Source: Chryseobacterium taeanense (GTDB taxonomy: Bacteria > Bacteroidota > Bacteroidia > Flavobacteriales > Weeksellaceae). Taken from it: DNA of 64,000 nucleotides. Positions 26,804 through 36,505 of the stretch are shown piece by piece. The notes beneath the pieces were generated by a model. The model worked only from the letters and a program-made list of their open reading frames with translations, had not been told where the DNA came from and made no database searches. The stretch lies in the NCBI RefSeq assembly GCF_900099685.1, contig NZ_FNDW01000013.1, positions 58,257-122,256 of the forward strand, in the 5' to 3' direction. The translations under genes and the position numbers were made by a program. Numbering within the stretch: position 1 is the stretch's first letter; the number at the start of each line of letters is the position of its first letter.

Positions 26804-26885
26804 TTTATTTTTAATTTTTGACTGAAGCCTGTTTGAATTTATTTAGCAAACGGACTACAGTTCATTCCTATTGATTAACGAAATT

Positions 26886-28274
26886 TTATTTTATTCCGTA
26901 CTTCGGAGATTGAAAACTTAGCTTTTTTAATCCCTGCTGAATTTCAGGAGCATTCATGAATAATTTCCATAAAAATCCTGTTCTGTAATTTTCGATCATC
27001 GGAGCAATTGTTCCCTGATCGATGGCAAGATATCTTGGGGTTGTCCAGTTATCATAATTAATCGAATTGGCATCATAAGGTCCTGCAGAGCCTATAAACT
27101 CAGGTTTCTGTGTGTACAGAAAGCGTAAAAAGTCCATAGATTCTTTTGGCGTATAAGGGAAACTGCTCAATGCCGCCGTGGGTGTAATTACTCCTCTGTC
27201 ATTTTGTGGAAAATGAGCATCATAACCAACACTTCCATCACTATTTCTTGAGTAACTTGCCGTTAATCCCCAATAATTTGGTCCATAACCAGCCCATTGC
27301 TTAGGATTTTCAACACAGTACTTATAATCAATAAGAACCTGATTTTTATTTAAATCAAAATAATTCTTGATTAATTTATCTGAAAGATTTGTAGGATCCA
27401 AACCAATATATGAATAATGCGCCCAGAATAATGGACCTCCATATTCTTCAGCTCCATTGTGTTTAACATATAAAGGAAGTCCGTATTTTGTCTTATCGGA
27501 AAGATAGGTTCCGTTTCTTGTCCAGCCTTTATAATATGTTTCAGCATCGATAGGATACGTAGGTGAAGATGCCGCTAAAATATAAGTAATCAGGCATTCA
27601 TTATATCCCTGCAAAGGAAAGTTCATTTCCCATTGATAATCTGGTGACCAATGCCAGTACAAAACTTTCTCACCACCTTTTGTGTACCAGTTCCATTGAA
27701 TTCCTTTCCAAAGATCGTCACATTTTTTTGCCAGAGCTTTTTCTTCAGCATTTCCATTTTTAAAATATTCACGAACCATTAAAATTCCTGAAGTCAAAAA
27801 TGCTGTTTCCACCAAGTCTCCTCCGTTGTCTTTCTTTCCGAAAGGCACTGTTTTACCGGTTTCCCCATTAATCCAGTGCGACCATGCTCCTTTGTGCCGA
27901 TCAGCCTTTGCAAGAAAATCCATCATGGTGGTCAATCGTTTTACCGCTTCCTTTCTCGGTATAAAACCTCTTTCAACACCTACGAGAACAGTCGCAAGCC
28001 CAAATCCGGAACCTCCAGTTGTAACGACATGTTTATCATTATCCGGATAAATATTATCTTCATGATATCGTTCCCTTCCAAGTAAAGAATTCGGCTCAGC
28101 GTAATCCCAGAAGTATTTTAGTGCATACTTCTGTACTTTGTCCATTAATTGTTGATCAGTAATATCATTTTTTACTGCCTGAGTTTTCGCAATTTCCTTT
28201 TGTGGAACTTGTGAATTTTTACAGGAAATTGTAAATAATGATATTAAAGTGATTGACATTATAATCCTCTTCAT
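26886..28274 (-). CDS. GH144-type glucanase (glucoamylase-family protein), copy A
   Basis: 462 residues with lipoprotein signal (LFTISCKN). The rest is the family annotated as putative glucoamylase (PF10091), which includes GH144 endo-beta-1,2-glucanases. Landmarks are YFWDYAEPNSLLGRERYH near 52-69, TTGGSGFGLATVLVGVERGF, NGGDLVETAFL near 150-160 (conserved acidic pair) and YWHWSPDYQWEMN. It would cut beta-1,2-glucan chains at the outer surface. The product is close in sequence and length to the next gene upstream (28294-29688), so the two are tandem paralogues. The assignment to beta-1,2-glucan is from family knowledge only. Confidence 0.87.
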   Translation of the reverse strand: MKRIIMSITLISLFTISCKNSQVPQKEIAKTQAVKNDITDQQLMDKVQKYALKYFWDYAEPNSLLGRERYHEDNIYPDNDKHVVTTGGSGFGLATVLVGVERGFIPRKEAVKRLTTMMDFLAKADRHKGAWSHWINGETGKTVPFGKKDNGGDLVETAFLTSGILMVREYFKNGNAEEKALAKKCDDLWKGIQWNWYTKGGEKVLYWHWSPDYQWEMNFPLQGYNECLITYILAASSPTYPIDAETYYKGWTRNGTYLSDKTKYGLPLYVKHNGAEEYGGPLFWAHYSYIGLDPTNLSDKLIKNYFDLNKNQVLIDYKYCVENPKQWAGYGPNYWGLTASYSRNSDGSVGYDAHFPQNDRGVITPTAALSSFPYTPKESMDFLRFLYTQKPEFIGSAGPYDANSINYDNWTTPRYLAIDQGTIAPMIENYRTGFLWKLFMNAPEIQQGLKKLSFQSPKYGIK

Positions 28275-28293
28275 GTTAATATTTTTTATTTTT

Positions 28294-29688
28294 TTAAAAT
28301 CCGTATTGTGTGGAGTGGAAACCTAATTTGATTAATCCCAACTTTACATCAGGAGCATTCATAAATAGTTGCCATAAGAATTGGCTTTTATAGTTTTCAA
28401 CCATTGGAGCAATTGTGCCCTGATCTATAGCTAAATATCTTGGAGTAACCCAATTGTAATGTACAGAATAAGCATCATAAGGTCCTGCAACTCCAACATA
28501 TTTATTATAGTTTTCGTTGTATAGAAATCTAAGCATATTCATACTTTCTGAAGGCGTATAAGGCATATTTGATAATGCTGCCGTTGAAGAAATAACTCCT
28601 AAGTCATTATTTGGCTGGTGCGCTGCATATCCTGTAGATCCGTCTGAATTCCTGGAATAACTGGCGGTAAGTCCCCAGCTTTTAGAATTATATCCCTGCC
28701 ATCCTTTTGGATTTGTTAAGCAATATTGATACATTATTTTGGCATGATTTGTCGTAGCATCTCCATAATTTACATATTCATCAGATAAACCTCTGGGGTC
28801 CAATCCTAAAAATGAATAATGAGACCAAAACATGGGACCAACTGTACCATTTGCTCCGTTATGGTTAACTACCAAAGGAATTCCATATTGTGATCCTGTA
28901 TTTTTAATACTCCCATTTCTTGCCCATCCTTGCTGGTAAACAGGTTTTTCAATAGAATAATTTGGTGAAGCTGCTGCCATTACATAAGTAATTAATGTTT
29001 CGTCGAAACCTTTTAGTTGCAAATTCATCTGGAAATTGTAATTAGGAGACCAATGCCAATATAGTACATTTTGTCCCTGAGTGTACCAATTCCATTCAAT
29101 TCCCTTCCATAGAGTGTCTGCCTTTTGAGAAAGTGCCAGTTCTGAATTATCAGAAGAGGTTTTAAAATACTCTCTTACACAAATTAATCCTTGTGCTAAA
29201 AAAGCAGTTTCCACCAGATCTCCACCGTCATCCATTGTACTAAAAGGAATAACCTGTCCTGTAGCCCCATTCATCCAATGTGGCCATGCTCCATGAAACC
29301 GATTGGCATTCTGTAAGAAATTAAGTGAAGTTGTAAGTTTTGAAACTGCTTCGGCTCTGGAAATATATCCATTTTTAATTCCTACCAGAATCGTCATCAA
29401 TCCGAAGCCTGATCCTCCAGTCGTGACAACATTGGCATCCTGTCCCGGATTATCGGTATGGTATCTTTCACGCGCAAGTTTAGAATTTGATTCGGCATAA
29501 TCCCAAAAGTATTTTAAGGCATCTTTTTGGACCATTTCGATGAGCTGGGGATCGGTGTAGTTGTTGACAGGATTTTGGTTATTCCCATTTCCGCCAAGTG
29601 GAGTTCCTGATCCAGATGAAGCATCATCAGAAGAGCAGCTATTAAATATTATACTTGACAATAATATTGTTGATATAATCTTTCTCAT
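28294..29688 (-). CDS. GH144-type glucanase (glucoamylase-family protein), copy B
   Basis: 464 residues, a lipoprotein (IIFNSCSSD) with a Gly/Asn-rich linker (about 25-45) before the catalytic domain. The same landmarks as copy A occur: YFWDYAESNSKLARERYH, TTGGSGFGLMTILVGIKNGY, DGGDLVETAFL and YWHWSPNYNFQMN, ending in LGFHSTQYGF. Nineteen bases separate the two genes. The linker and lipid anchor suggest display on the outer membrane. A hairpin terminator precedes this gene, separating it from susC-susD-LamG. Confidence 0.87.
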   Translation of the reverse strand: MRKIISTILLSSIIFNSCSSDDASSGSGTPLGGNGNNQNPVNNYTDPQLIEMVQKDALKYFWDYAESNSKLARERYHTDNPGQDANVVTTGGSGFGLMTILVGIKNGYISRAEAVSKLTTSLNFLQNANRFHGAWPHWMNGATGQVIPFSTMDDGGDLVETAFLAQGLICVREYFKTSSDNSELALSQKADTLWKGIEWNWYTQGQNVLYWHWSPNYNFQMNLQLKGFDETLITYVMAAASPNYSIEKPVYQQGWARNGSIKNTGSQYGIPLVVNHNGANGTVGPMFWSHYSFLGLDPRGLSDEYVNYGDATTNHAKIMYQYCLTNPKGWQGYNSKSWGLTASYSRNSDGSTGYAAHQPNNDLGVISSTAALSNMPYTPSESMNMLRFLYNENYNKYVGVAGPYDAYSVHYNWVTPRYLAIDQGTIAPMVENYKSQFLWQLFMNAPDVKLGLIKLGFHSTQYGF

Positions 29689-29705
29689 ATTATAAATGTA
29701 AAAAA

Positions 29706-29723
29706 AGGCCTATTTCTAGGCCT
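29706..29723 (-). terminator. Terminator inside the PUL
   Basis: A perfect 7-bp stem with loop GAAA on the minus strand is followed by a run of T. It lies between the LamG gene and the first GH144 gene, so read-through may be partial and lower enzyme expression relative to the transport genes. Confidence 0.65.
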
Positions 29724-29737
29724 CATTCAAATAATAA

Positions 29738-30634
29738 TTATCTGTTATCTTTTTCAAGTTTATACAAAGCATCAATTTCTCCTGCCGTGAGAGCTTTATC
29801 ATACATTCTGAATTCATCCATTAGTCCTGTATAGTTAAGCATCCAACTATCTGGTGATCCCCAAGGTGTACCTAAATGCTGTTGATATCCTCCAACAATA
29901 AATTTAGAAACATTTGAATTTGCTAAATCCCCAAGAGGCCCCCCACCTAAAGAAGGATCATTACTATATCTTTTTGTAATACTATCAGGGAGTTGAATTT
30001 TTACACCGTCAACGTACAAAGAAAATAATGACATTCCTCCATCATAAGTCCAAACAACATGTTTCCATTTATCATACATATTATCTAATTTATTTGTTCC
30101 TCCGGTTTCAATAAATTGTCCTGCCCAAGGAATGTTAGGTGTTACATCTTTTTGAATGTGAAACTTCATTAACATTTTTCCATCAGTAGAGCTTTCAATC
30201 AAAACAAAAATATTTCCCCAAAAATCTGTTGTTTTAGGTAACATAAAAAGACACTGGGCTCCTCCTGTATGGGTAGAAGTTTTTATCCACATCGACTGGG
30301 TAACGCTTTTCAAGTTTTTAATTTTATCATTTACATCACTGTAACTAATAAAACCATTTGTTGATCCTTTATAAGCCATACCTTTGACTCCAACATTAAA
30401 AGTACTTCCAGAGACATTTCCTCCGGTTAATCCACTTTTTGAATCTATCGTTGAAGAATTATCAAAACTAATTTTACTTATTAGGTGATCCGATGCTATT
30501 TCATCAGAATTTTGATAGCCACCGATCGAAGCATATGGTATAGGTAAATTCTCTTTATCTATATTGTCTTCGCAAGAATTTATAAAAAAAACTCCTGCGA
30601 CGATTAATGTAATATTTTTAATTGTTTTTTTCAT
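29738..30634 (-). CDS. LamG-domain surface lipoprotein
   Basis: 298 residues from the start at 30634, 4 bases after the susD stop. The longer open frame overlaps susD and is not preferred. The lipobox is FFINSC near residue 18. A concanavalin-type jelly-roll (LamG) spans about 60-290: ISFDNSSTIDSKSG, MWIKTSTHTGG, KWKHVVWTYDGGMSLFSLYVDG and GLMDEFRMYDKALTAGEI are its classic strands. In PULs this is the place of the SusE/SGBP glycan-binding protein, so it probably captures glycan at the cell surface. Confidence 0.85.
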   Translation of the reverse strand: MKKTIKNITLIVAGVFFINSCEDNIDKENLPIPYASIGGYQNSDEIASDHLISKISFDNSSTIDSKSGLTGGNVSGSTFNVGVKGMAYKGSTNGFISYSDVNDKIKNLKSVTQSMWIKTSTHTGGAQCLFMLPKTTDFWGNIFVLIESSTDGKMLMKFHIQKDVTPNIPWAGQFIETGGTNKLDNMYDKWKHVVWTYDGGMSLFSLYVDGVKIQLPDSITKRYSNDPSLGGGPLGDLANSNVSKFIVGGYQQHLGTPWGSPDSWMLNYTGLMDEFRMYDKALTAGEIDALYKLEKDNR

Positions 30635-30638
30635 AATT

Positions 30639-32117
30639 TTAGTTATATCCAGGATTTTGTTGAGAATATTTAGCAGCTTGAAGCATAAAGCTTGATGGTA
30701 ATGGGAATACCTCATGCTTACCAACTACAAAAGTTTTACCATCAGCAGCCATTGCAGATTGAGCCTGACCTGTTCTAATAAGATCAAACCATCTGTCATG
30801 TTCCATTGCTAATTCAAATCTTCTTTCTTTCCATATAGCAAGTCTGACATCTGACTGTGAAGAAGCTCCTGTATTCCCTAACCCAGCCCTAGTTCTTATT
30901 TGATTAACTAAAGTAATTGCTTGAGCGGTATTTCCTTGTTCATTATACGCCTCTGCTAACATTAATAAAACATCAGCATATCTAATTACTCTTAAATTTT
31001 GTGAAGCAAAATCATTTCCAGAAAAACTTGGAGAATAAGCTTTGTAATTATACATTGGATTAGATACCGTTGAAGGTAAGATTACACCATCATACAAAGT
31101 CTGTCCACGGAACATTATGGTTGCATCTTTTCTTAAATCACCTGTTTCATAAGCATTTAGTAGAGTATTTGAAGGGGTATTGAACCCCCATCCCCAACCA
31201 CCTGCACCTCTTGGAGCCTGAACTTGAGAATATTGCTTAATACCTGGACTAGTAAGATTTGTGCTTCCTGATGGTCCTCCAATACTTTGAATTTCAAACA
31301 GTGATTCTTGATTATTCTCTCCACTAATTTTAAATATATCTGAATAAGAAGGAGTAAGAGAATAACCCGAAATCTGAGTTCCATATGTTATTACATCAGC
31401 CCACTTTTTTTGATATAATGCAACTTTGGTCATTAATCCAAGTGCTGCTCCTTTAGAAGCTCTTCCTATATCAGAAGTTCCATAAGCACTTTTCGCAGGT
31501 AATCCTGCTATTGCATCTTTTAAATCTTTTTCAATTTGGGCATAAACTTCAGTAGCTGATTTTCTTGTTAAAAGTGTTACATTATCTGCTTCAGAAGCAG
31601 GATCTGGAACATGATCTACAATTGGAACACCTCCAAAACATCTAACTAAATTGAAATAATAATATGCTCTTAAAAATTTAGTTTCAGCAATAAGCCTATC
31701 TCTTAAAGCCTGGCTTGCATTATCCAACAAGGGTAAATATTTTAATGCCTGATTGCATTTATTAATTCCTTCGTAATTTCCTTTAAACACGTCGCTAACT
31801 GAGCCACTTGAAGAATCAAAGGTCAATGCATCCATTAAATTTTTATCAGATCCTGCATCACCTGGATCTGATCCTTTATCGGCTTCATCAGAAGTAATAC
31901 TAGTCATACCAATCCATGCGAATGAAGAAGTGTCCCATTCAAGTAGTTGTGCATAAGCAGAAGTTACAAAGCTTTTAGCCCCTTCGTCGTTATTATATAA
32001 TGCCAAATCAGCAGTTGATATATTTTCGGTTGGAGCTACCTCTAAAAAATCATTAGAACAACTTACAGAAAACATTAAAGTTCCTGCCATTAAAAGTGTT
32101 ATATATCTATTTTTCAT
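30639..32117 (-). CDS. susD: SusD/RagB-family glycan-binding lipoprotein
   Basis: A 492-residue outer-membrane lipoprotein, with lipobox FSVSCSND near 18-23. Signature elements are FLEVAPTENIS near 25-35, TKFLRAYYYFNLVRCFGGVPIV near 146-167, and a C-terminal ADVLLMLAEAYNEQGN then IWKERRFELAMEHDRWFDL stretch. SusD caps the SusC channel and loads oligosaccharide. The pairing with susC directly upstream (15-base gap) and hydrolases downstream defines a polysaccharide-utilisation locus. Confidence 0.95.
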   Translation of the reverse strand: MKNRYITLLMAGTLMFSVSCSNDFLEVAPTENISTADLALYNNDEGAKSFVTSAYAQLLEWDTSSFAWIGMTSITSDEADKGSDPGDAGSDKNLMDALTFDSSSGSVSDVFKGNYEGINKCNQALKYLPLLDNASQALRDRLIAETKFLRAYYYFNLVRCFGGVPIVDHVPDPASEADNVTLLTRKSATEVYAQIEKDLKDAIAGLPAKSAYGTSDIGRASKGAALGLMTKVALYQKKWADVITYGTQISGYSLTPSYSDIFKISGENNQESLFEIQSIGGPSGSTNLTSPGIKQYSQVQAPRGAGGWGWGFNTPSNTLLNAYETGDLRKDATIMFRGQTLYDGVILPSTVSNPMYNYKAYSPSFSGNDFASQNLRVIRYADVLLMLAEAYNEQGNTAQAITLVNQIRTRAGLGNTGASSQSDVRLAIWKERRFELAMEHDRWFDLIRTGQAQSAMAADGKTFVVGKHEVFPLPSSFMLQAAKYSQQNPGYN

Positions 32118-32131
32118 TATTATTCTTATTT

Positions 32132-35002
32132 TTAAAATTTAACATTCATTCCAAATACGAATGATCTTAATTTAGGATAAACGCCTAATTCTATGCCTTG
32201 TGTTCCATACGCAGGACTTCCGTCTCCGTTAATTTCAGGAGAATAACCTGAATATTTTTGCCAAATAAATGGATTGATCGCACTTGCATAAAAACGTAAA
32301 GATGTGATCATTTCGCTAAATTTTGGCAATGTATAACCTAATGTAATGTTATTAATTCTAAAAAAGTTTGAAGATTCTAAATAGTAGTTAGAAGCAACTG
32401 GTTGAACATTTGTTGGACTTGGATTTGGAGAACTTATATTTGTTGGAGTCCAATAATTAGTAGCTATACTATATTCAATGTTTTCATTTCCATTTCTAAC
32501 TGCTTTCTTCCCGTTAAATACCTTTCCTCCTATTTGACCGTATCCATCGACTGAAAAATCTACATTTTTATAGTGTATTCCAGCAGTTACTCCATAATTA
32601 GTAGGGGCAATTACCGATCCAAAAAATTTTCTGTCTGCATCCGTAAGCTTAGATCTCTCAACTACATTGTTATTTTTATCGTAATATACAAAATTACCTT
32701 GATTATCATATCCAGCTACTTCATATAACCAAAAACTACCAATAGGTTGTCCTTCAGAAAGCTTTTTTGTAATTTGGCCATTGCCTAGGCTTCCCCCGGT
32801 TAATGTATTAGCAAGCTCGCTAAGAGACTCTACGTTGTTTTTATTGTATGCAATATTACCTCCTATCCAATAAGTAAAATTATTACCAATTTTATCATCC
32901 CAACGTAAACTTCCTTCTATACCTTTGTTAGAAACACTCGCTCCATAATTATAATAAGGGTTACTAATACCTGTTGTTAGGATAGATTTTAAATCTAAAA
33001 TAGCTTGTTTATTTCTTTTGTTATAAATATCTACCGTACCTTTTAATCTACGATTTAAAATTTCAAAATCTAATCCTAGAGATGTTTCTTCGGTTGTTTC
33101 CCAAGACAGTTTCGAATTAACAAGTGTATTAACTGTAATACCAGAATTAGCAGTACCTCCAATACCATAGCTATATAAATCAAATGGAACATAGTTTAAT
33201 GGAACATTTTGATTTCCAAGTTTACCCCATCCTCCGCGGATTTTTAACAAATCAAAAAAACCATTCTGCATAAAGTTTTCTTTGGAAATTACCCATCCAG
33301 CACTAAATGCAGGAAACGTACCCCACTTTTCTCCATCAGCAAATTTTGAAGAACCATCCCTACGGATACTACCTGATAGTAAATACTTCCCTGCATATGC
33401 ATATTGGAATCGTCCAAAATAAGAATTTAACCTATTCATATTCGTAGTCACATTTCCTCCGTCTTTCCCTGTAGGAACTTGTGTAAAATCACTTACAGTG
33501 GCAAAGTTTGCACCCCAATAATTAGATAACTGAGGCACATTACCATAAATTATTCTGCTATTATACACACTTCCAATTTCGCTAGCTTCTGTTCCTAATG
33601 TAACTTCTAAATCATGCTTTCCAAATTTCTTAGTATATGTAAAATAGTTAGACCAATTCCAGTTGAAGAAATGACTAGCATTTTTAGTAACTAAGTTATA
33701 TGGATTTGTAAGTTTTCCTGAAGTTGCGTCTTTTGTATTAAAGAAAGTATTATAGGCATTATCTCCAATACTGTTATTTGGATGCCCCATCAACCAAGAA
33801 GTAATTCTATCGGCATAAGAATACTGGTTATAATTATTATATTCTCCTCCAAATTGTGAAGTAAACTTCAGATCATCTAATATCTTATATTCGGCAGTAA
33901 TTCCTCCAAAAAGGTCAAATGTTTTTTGTTTTTCATTATTTAAGGCTAATTGTGCAACCGGATTAGGAACATTATTAATTTGTGTTAGAGATCCAGAAGT
34001 ACCAGCAAATCCATTATCTTGAACATAAGAATTAGCATAAATACCATTAGCCCATTGTACAGGAATTAATGGAGATTGTTTGTATGCATCAGTAAAAGCT
34101 GATAGTGGTTTAGGAGTATTATTATTATTCGAAAAACCTAAAGTTTGTGTAATTTTAATTTTTTTAGAAACTTTAAATTCGTTATTCGTTCTAAAATTAA
34201 AACGTTTGTATTCCATTCCTTTAAGAATAGTCTGTTCATCATAATAACCTAAGGCAAAATTATAGTTTACTTTATCCGTACTTCCTGATAAAGATACATT
34301 ATGTTGGGTATAAAATCCTTTTTGTGTAATTTCTTTCATCCAATCAGTGTTGACTGGTTGATCTTGTGAAAATCGTATTGATCCAGTTGCGAGATTTGAA
34401 TAATTAGCAAAGAGATTACTACCTGCCATTTTTACAGTTTTAAGCATATCTCTTACACCAACAAAGGTATCATACCCAACCGTCATTTTTCCCCTACCTT
34501 GTTTAGTAGTAATTATAATTACACCATTTGCTGCCCTATTTCCAAAAATAGCCAAAGCACTTGCATCTTTTAATACTTCATAAGACTCAATATCATTAGA
34601 ATTTATATTATTAATGAAGTTAGCATTTGTATCTCCATCAATTTGAACTCCATCTACAACATATAGTGGTGCCCTTCCTCCTAAAGCAGTTCCAATACCT
34701 CTAATGATTACAGATGGCTTACTCCCAGGGTTATCATCCGCAACAACATTAACACCTGCAACTTTACCCTGAATAGCCTGATTAGCATTCATTACTTTGG
34801 TTTTAGATACTTCATCAGCTTTTAGCGATGATACAGAAGTTGTCAAATCACTTTTCTTTCTGCTACCATACCCAATCATCACCACCTCCTCAATTTTCTG
34901 TTCTTTAGCAACAGTATCTTTTGGCGTGGTTTGTGCATTCACATTCATACCAAAGTATAGAACAGCAATGAGACATGAATACTTTAAATCACTTTGTTTC
35001 AT
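32132..35002 (-). CDS. susC: SusC/RagA TonB-dependent transporter
   Basis: About 956 residues from the preferred start at 35002, where the signal peptide begins. After the signal the plug follows almost directly: EEVVMIGYGSRKKSDLT, GKVAGVNV, IIRGIGTALGGRAPLYVVDG and ANGVIIITTKQGRGK. The C-terminal beta-barrel ends in the aromatic strand FVFGMNVKF. The usual 80-90-residue carboxypeptidase-regulatory-like domain before the plug is missing, so this is the short SusC form. It imports glucan oligomers together with SusD, driven by TonB. It is the first gene of the PUL. Confidence 0.93.
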   Translation of the reverse strand: MKQSDLKYSCLIAVLYFGMNVNAQTTPKDTVAKEQKIEEVVMIGYGSRKKSDLTTSVSSLKADEVSKTKVMNANQAIQGKVAGVNVVADDNPGSKPSVIIRGIGTALGGRAPLYVVDGVQIDGDTNANFINNINSNDIESYEVLKDASALAIFGNRAANGVIIITTKQGRGKMTVGYDTFVGVRDMLKTVKMAGSNLFANYSNLATGSIRFSQDQPVNTDWMKEITQKGFYTQHNVSLSGSTDKVNYNFALGYYDEQTILKGMEYKRFNFRTNNEFKVSKKIKITQTLGFSNNNNTPKPLSAFTDAYKQSPLIPVQWANGIYANSYVQDNGFAGTSGSLTQINNVPNPVAQLALNNEKQKTFDLFGGITAEYKILDDLKFTSQFGGEYNNYNQYSYADRITSWLMGHPNNSIGDNAYNTFFNTKDATSGKLTNPYNLVTKNASHFFNWNWSNYFTYTKKFGKHDLEVTLGTEASEIGSVYNSRIIYGNVPQLSNYWGANFATVSDFTQVPTGKDGGNVTTNMNRLNSYFGRFQYAYAGKYLLSGSIRRDGSSKFADGEKWGTFPAFSAGWVISKENFMQNGFFDLLKIRGGWGKLGNQNVPLNYVPFDLYSYGIGGTANSGITVNTLVNSKLSWETTEETSLGLDFEILNRRLKGTVDIYNKRNKQAILDLKSILTTGISNPYYNYGASVSNKGIEGSLRWDDKIGNNFTYWIGGNIAYNKNNVESLSELANTLTGGSLGNGQITKKLSEGQPIGSFWLYEVAGYDNQGNFVYYDKNNNVVERSKLTDADRKFFGSVIAPTNYGVTAGIHYKNVDFSVDGYGQIGGKVFNGKKAVRNGNENIEYSIATNYWTPTNISSPNPSPTNVQPVASNYYLESSNFFRINNITLGYTLPKFSEMITSLRFYASAINPFIWQKYSGYSPEINGDGSPAYGTQGIELGVYPKLRSFVFGMNVKF

Positions 35003-35038
35003 ATAGTTAAATTTTATTCGTACAATCATATTTAACAA

Positions 35039-35424
35039 AAAAGGCAGTACCTTTTTTCATGCTTATCATCGAATATTAACATATTCTCAGAAAAAGACAT
35101 TAGTCAAAATTATAAAAATATCTTGAACAATGTTAATTTTACTTAATATTTTTATTTATCTGTTAAAGACCTTATTTTATTTAAAATAACAATATTGATT
35201 TACATTTGAAAAATATTTTCAAAACCAACCATAAAACAATCGATTTTAAGTTAAAAATGAAAAAAAATTATGAAAAAAAATTACTGATTTAATAAACAAT
35301 TTTAGAATTATGACATTTTGCATCTTAACTATTAAACAGTCTTATCATTAAAAATTTGTTAAAACCATAATTCTTGTTAAATTTGGTTCATTATTTGAAA
35401 ATACATTACGTTTAATCATTAACA
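35039..35424. other. 386-bp divergent intergenic region
   Basis: It is very AT-rich, contains no open frame of note and serves as upstream region for both susC and the DUF4197 gene. I find no clear promoter pair or repeat, and no regulator gene. Confidence 0.6.
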
Positions 35425-36102
35425 ATGAAAAAATATATTATTGCTGCTGCTTTTATTATAGGCACAGGGACTATTATCAATACAGCAATGCACTCATGCA
35501 CTACGCTTGCAACATCGGATTTAGGGCTTTCTATCATTAAAAGATTTCTTTTAAACGGGATTGACAAAGGTGTAAATATCTACAGCAACAGAGATGCTTT
35601 CTTACAGAACAATATGGTAGATAAGGCTCTTCCTAAACAATTGAGAGAAATCAATTCAATGCTTGAAAAGGTAGCGCCTTCACTGGTTGAAAAAGAAAGA
35701 GCATATATTGCAGATGCTGCCGTTTACACCGTTAACATTTCAAAACCAATTCTTGTGAATGCGGTAAACAGCTTAAATGCACAGGATGTCACGAGAATTA
35801 TTCAGGGAGAGAAGGGAACTGCCACACTTATTCTTAAGGAAAAAACGTCTCAGCAACTCATTGCTGCGATTACCCCTAAAGTAGAAGAACAACTGAACCA
35901 ATACGGAATTGTGAGAAGCATTAATACGGCTCTATCCGGAAGTAACCTTTTGGGCAGCTTGCTTGGAGGCAATAAAAGTCCGGTGAATGCAGGAGGGTTA
36001 AGCCAATTAGCATCAGAACAGCTGGTAAACGGAATGTTCAACATCATTGAAGATTATGAGATCCAGAACTCTAAGTCTCTTCTTGGTCCACTTGGAAAAT
36101 AG
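35425..36102 (+). CDS. DUF4197 family lipoprotein-like protein
   Basis: 225 residues. An N-terminal signal segment ends near MHSC, which may be a lipobox. The remainder fits DUF4197: GIDKGVNIYSNRDAFLQNN, VDKALPKQL, ISKPILVNAVNSLNAQD and a C-terminal ASEQLVNGMFNIIEDYE. It is mostly helical. The function of the family is unknown. It precedes the DUF493 gene on the same strand by 41 bases. Confidence 0.85.
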   Translation: MKKYIIAAAFIIGTGTIINTAMHSCTTLATSDLGLSIIKRFLLNGIDKGVNIYSNRDAFLQNNMVDKALPKQLREINSMLEKVAPSLVEKERAYIADAAVYTVNISKPILVNAVNSLNAQDVTRIIQGEKGTATLILKEKTSQQLIAAITPKVEEQLNQYGIVRSINTALSGSNLLGSLLGGNKSPVNAGGLSQLASEQLVNGMFNIIEDYEIQNSKSLLGPLGK

Positions 36103-36143
36103 AAATAATTTCGTTATATTTAAATATTATTTAAAATAGGTTA

Positions 36144-36449
36144 ATGGACATTTTACAAGGAAATCAGCATGCGAGTCCTGAGGATTTTTATAATTCGCTA
36201 AAGACAAAACTGGAAGATCATCACGATTTTCCGGAAGATTATTTATTTAAGTTTATTATTCCAACAGATCAGGCAAAGCTCACTGAAATTTACAGGGTTT
36301 TTGACGGAATTAAATTTACCCTTGGAAATCGGGAAAGCAAAAACGGAAAATATACAGCCTGTAATATTAACGCATTTGTTCTGGATGCCGATCAGGTGGT
36401 TAAAATTTATAAAGAAGTCGCAAAAATAGAAGGGGTTATTCTATTATAA
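36144..36449 (+). CDS. DUF493 (YbeD-like) protein
   Basis: 101 residues, cytosolic. The pattern FKFIIPTDQAKLTEIYRVFDG, then RESKNGKYTACNI, fits the YbeD/DUF493 ferredoxin-like fold, which has been proposed to have an allosteric role. The ends are supported by a strong terminator 4 bases after the stop. The Bacteroidetes member keeps the typical length. Confidence 0.82.
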   Translation: MDILQGNQHASPEDFYNSLKTKLEDHHDFPEDYLFKFIIPTDQAKLTEIYRVFDGIKFTLGNRESKNGKYTACNINAFVLDADQVVKIYKEVAKIEGVILL

Positions 36450-36453
36450 AAAC

Positions 36454-36477
36454 AAAGTCAGCTTAATTGCTGACTTT
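36454..36477. terminator. Bidirectional terminator
   Basis: A perfect 9-bp stem with loop TTAATT and flanking A/T runs lies between two convergent genes. Confidence 0.85.
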
Positions 36478-36505
36478 TCTGTTTACATTTTTAATATGTT
36501 TTTAT

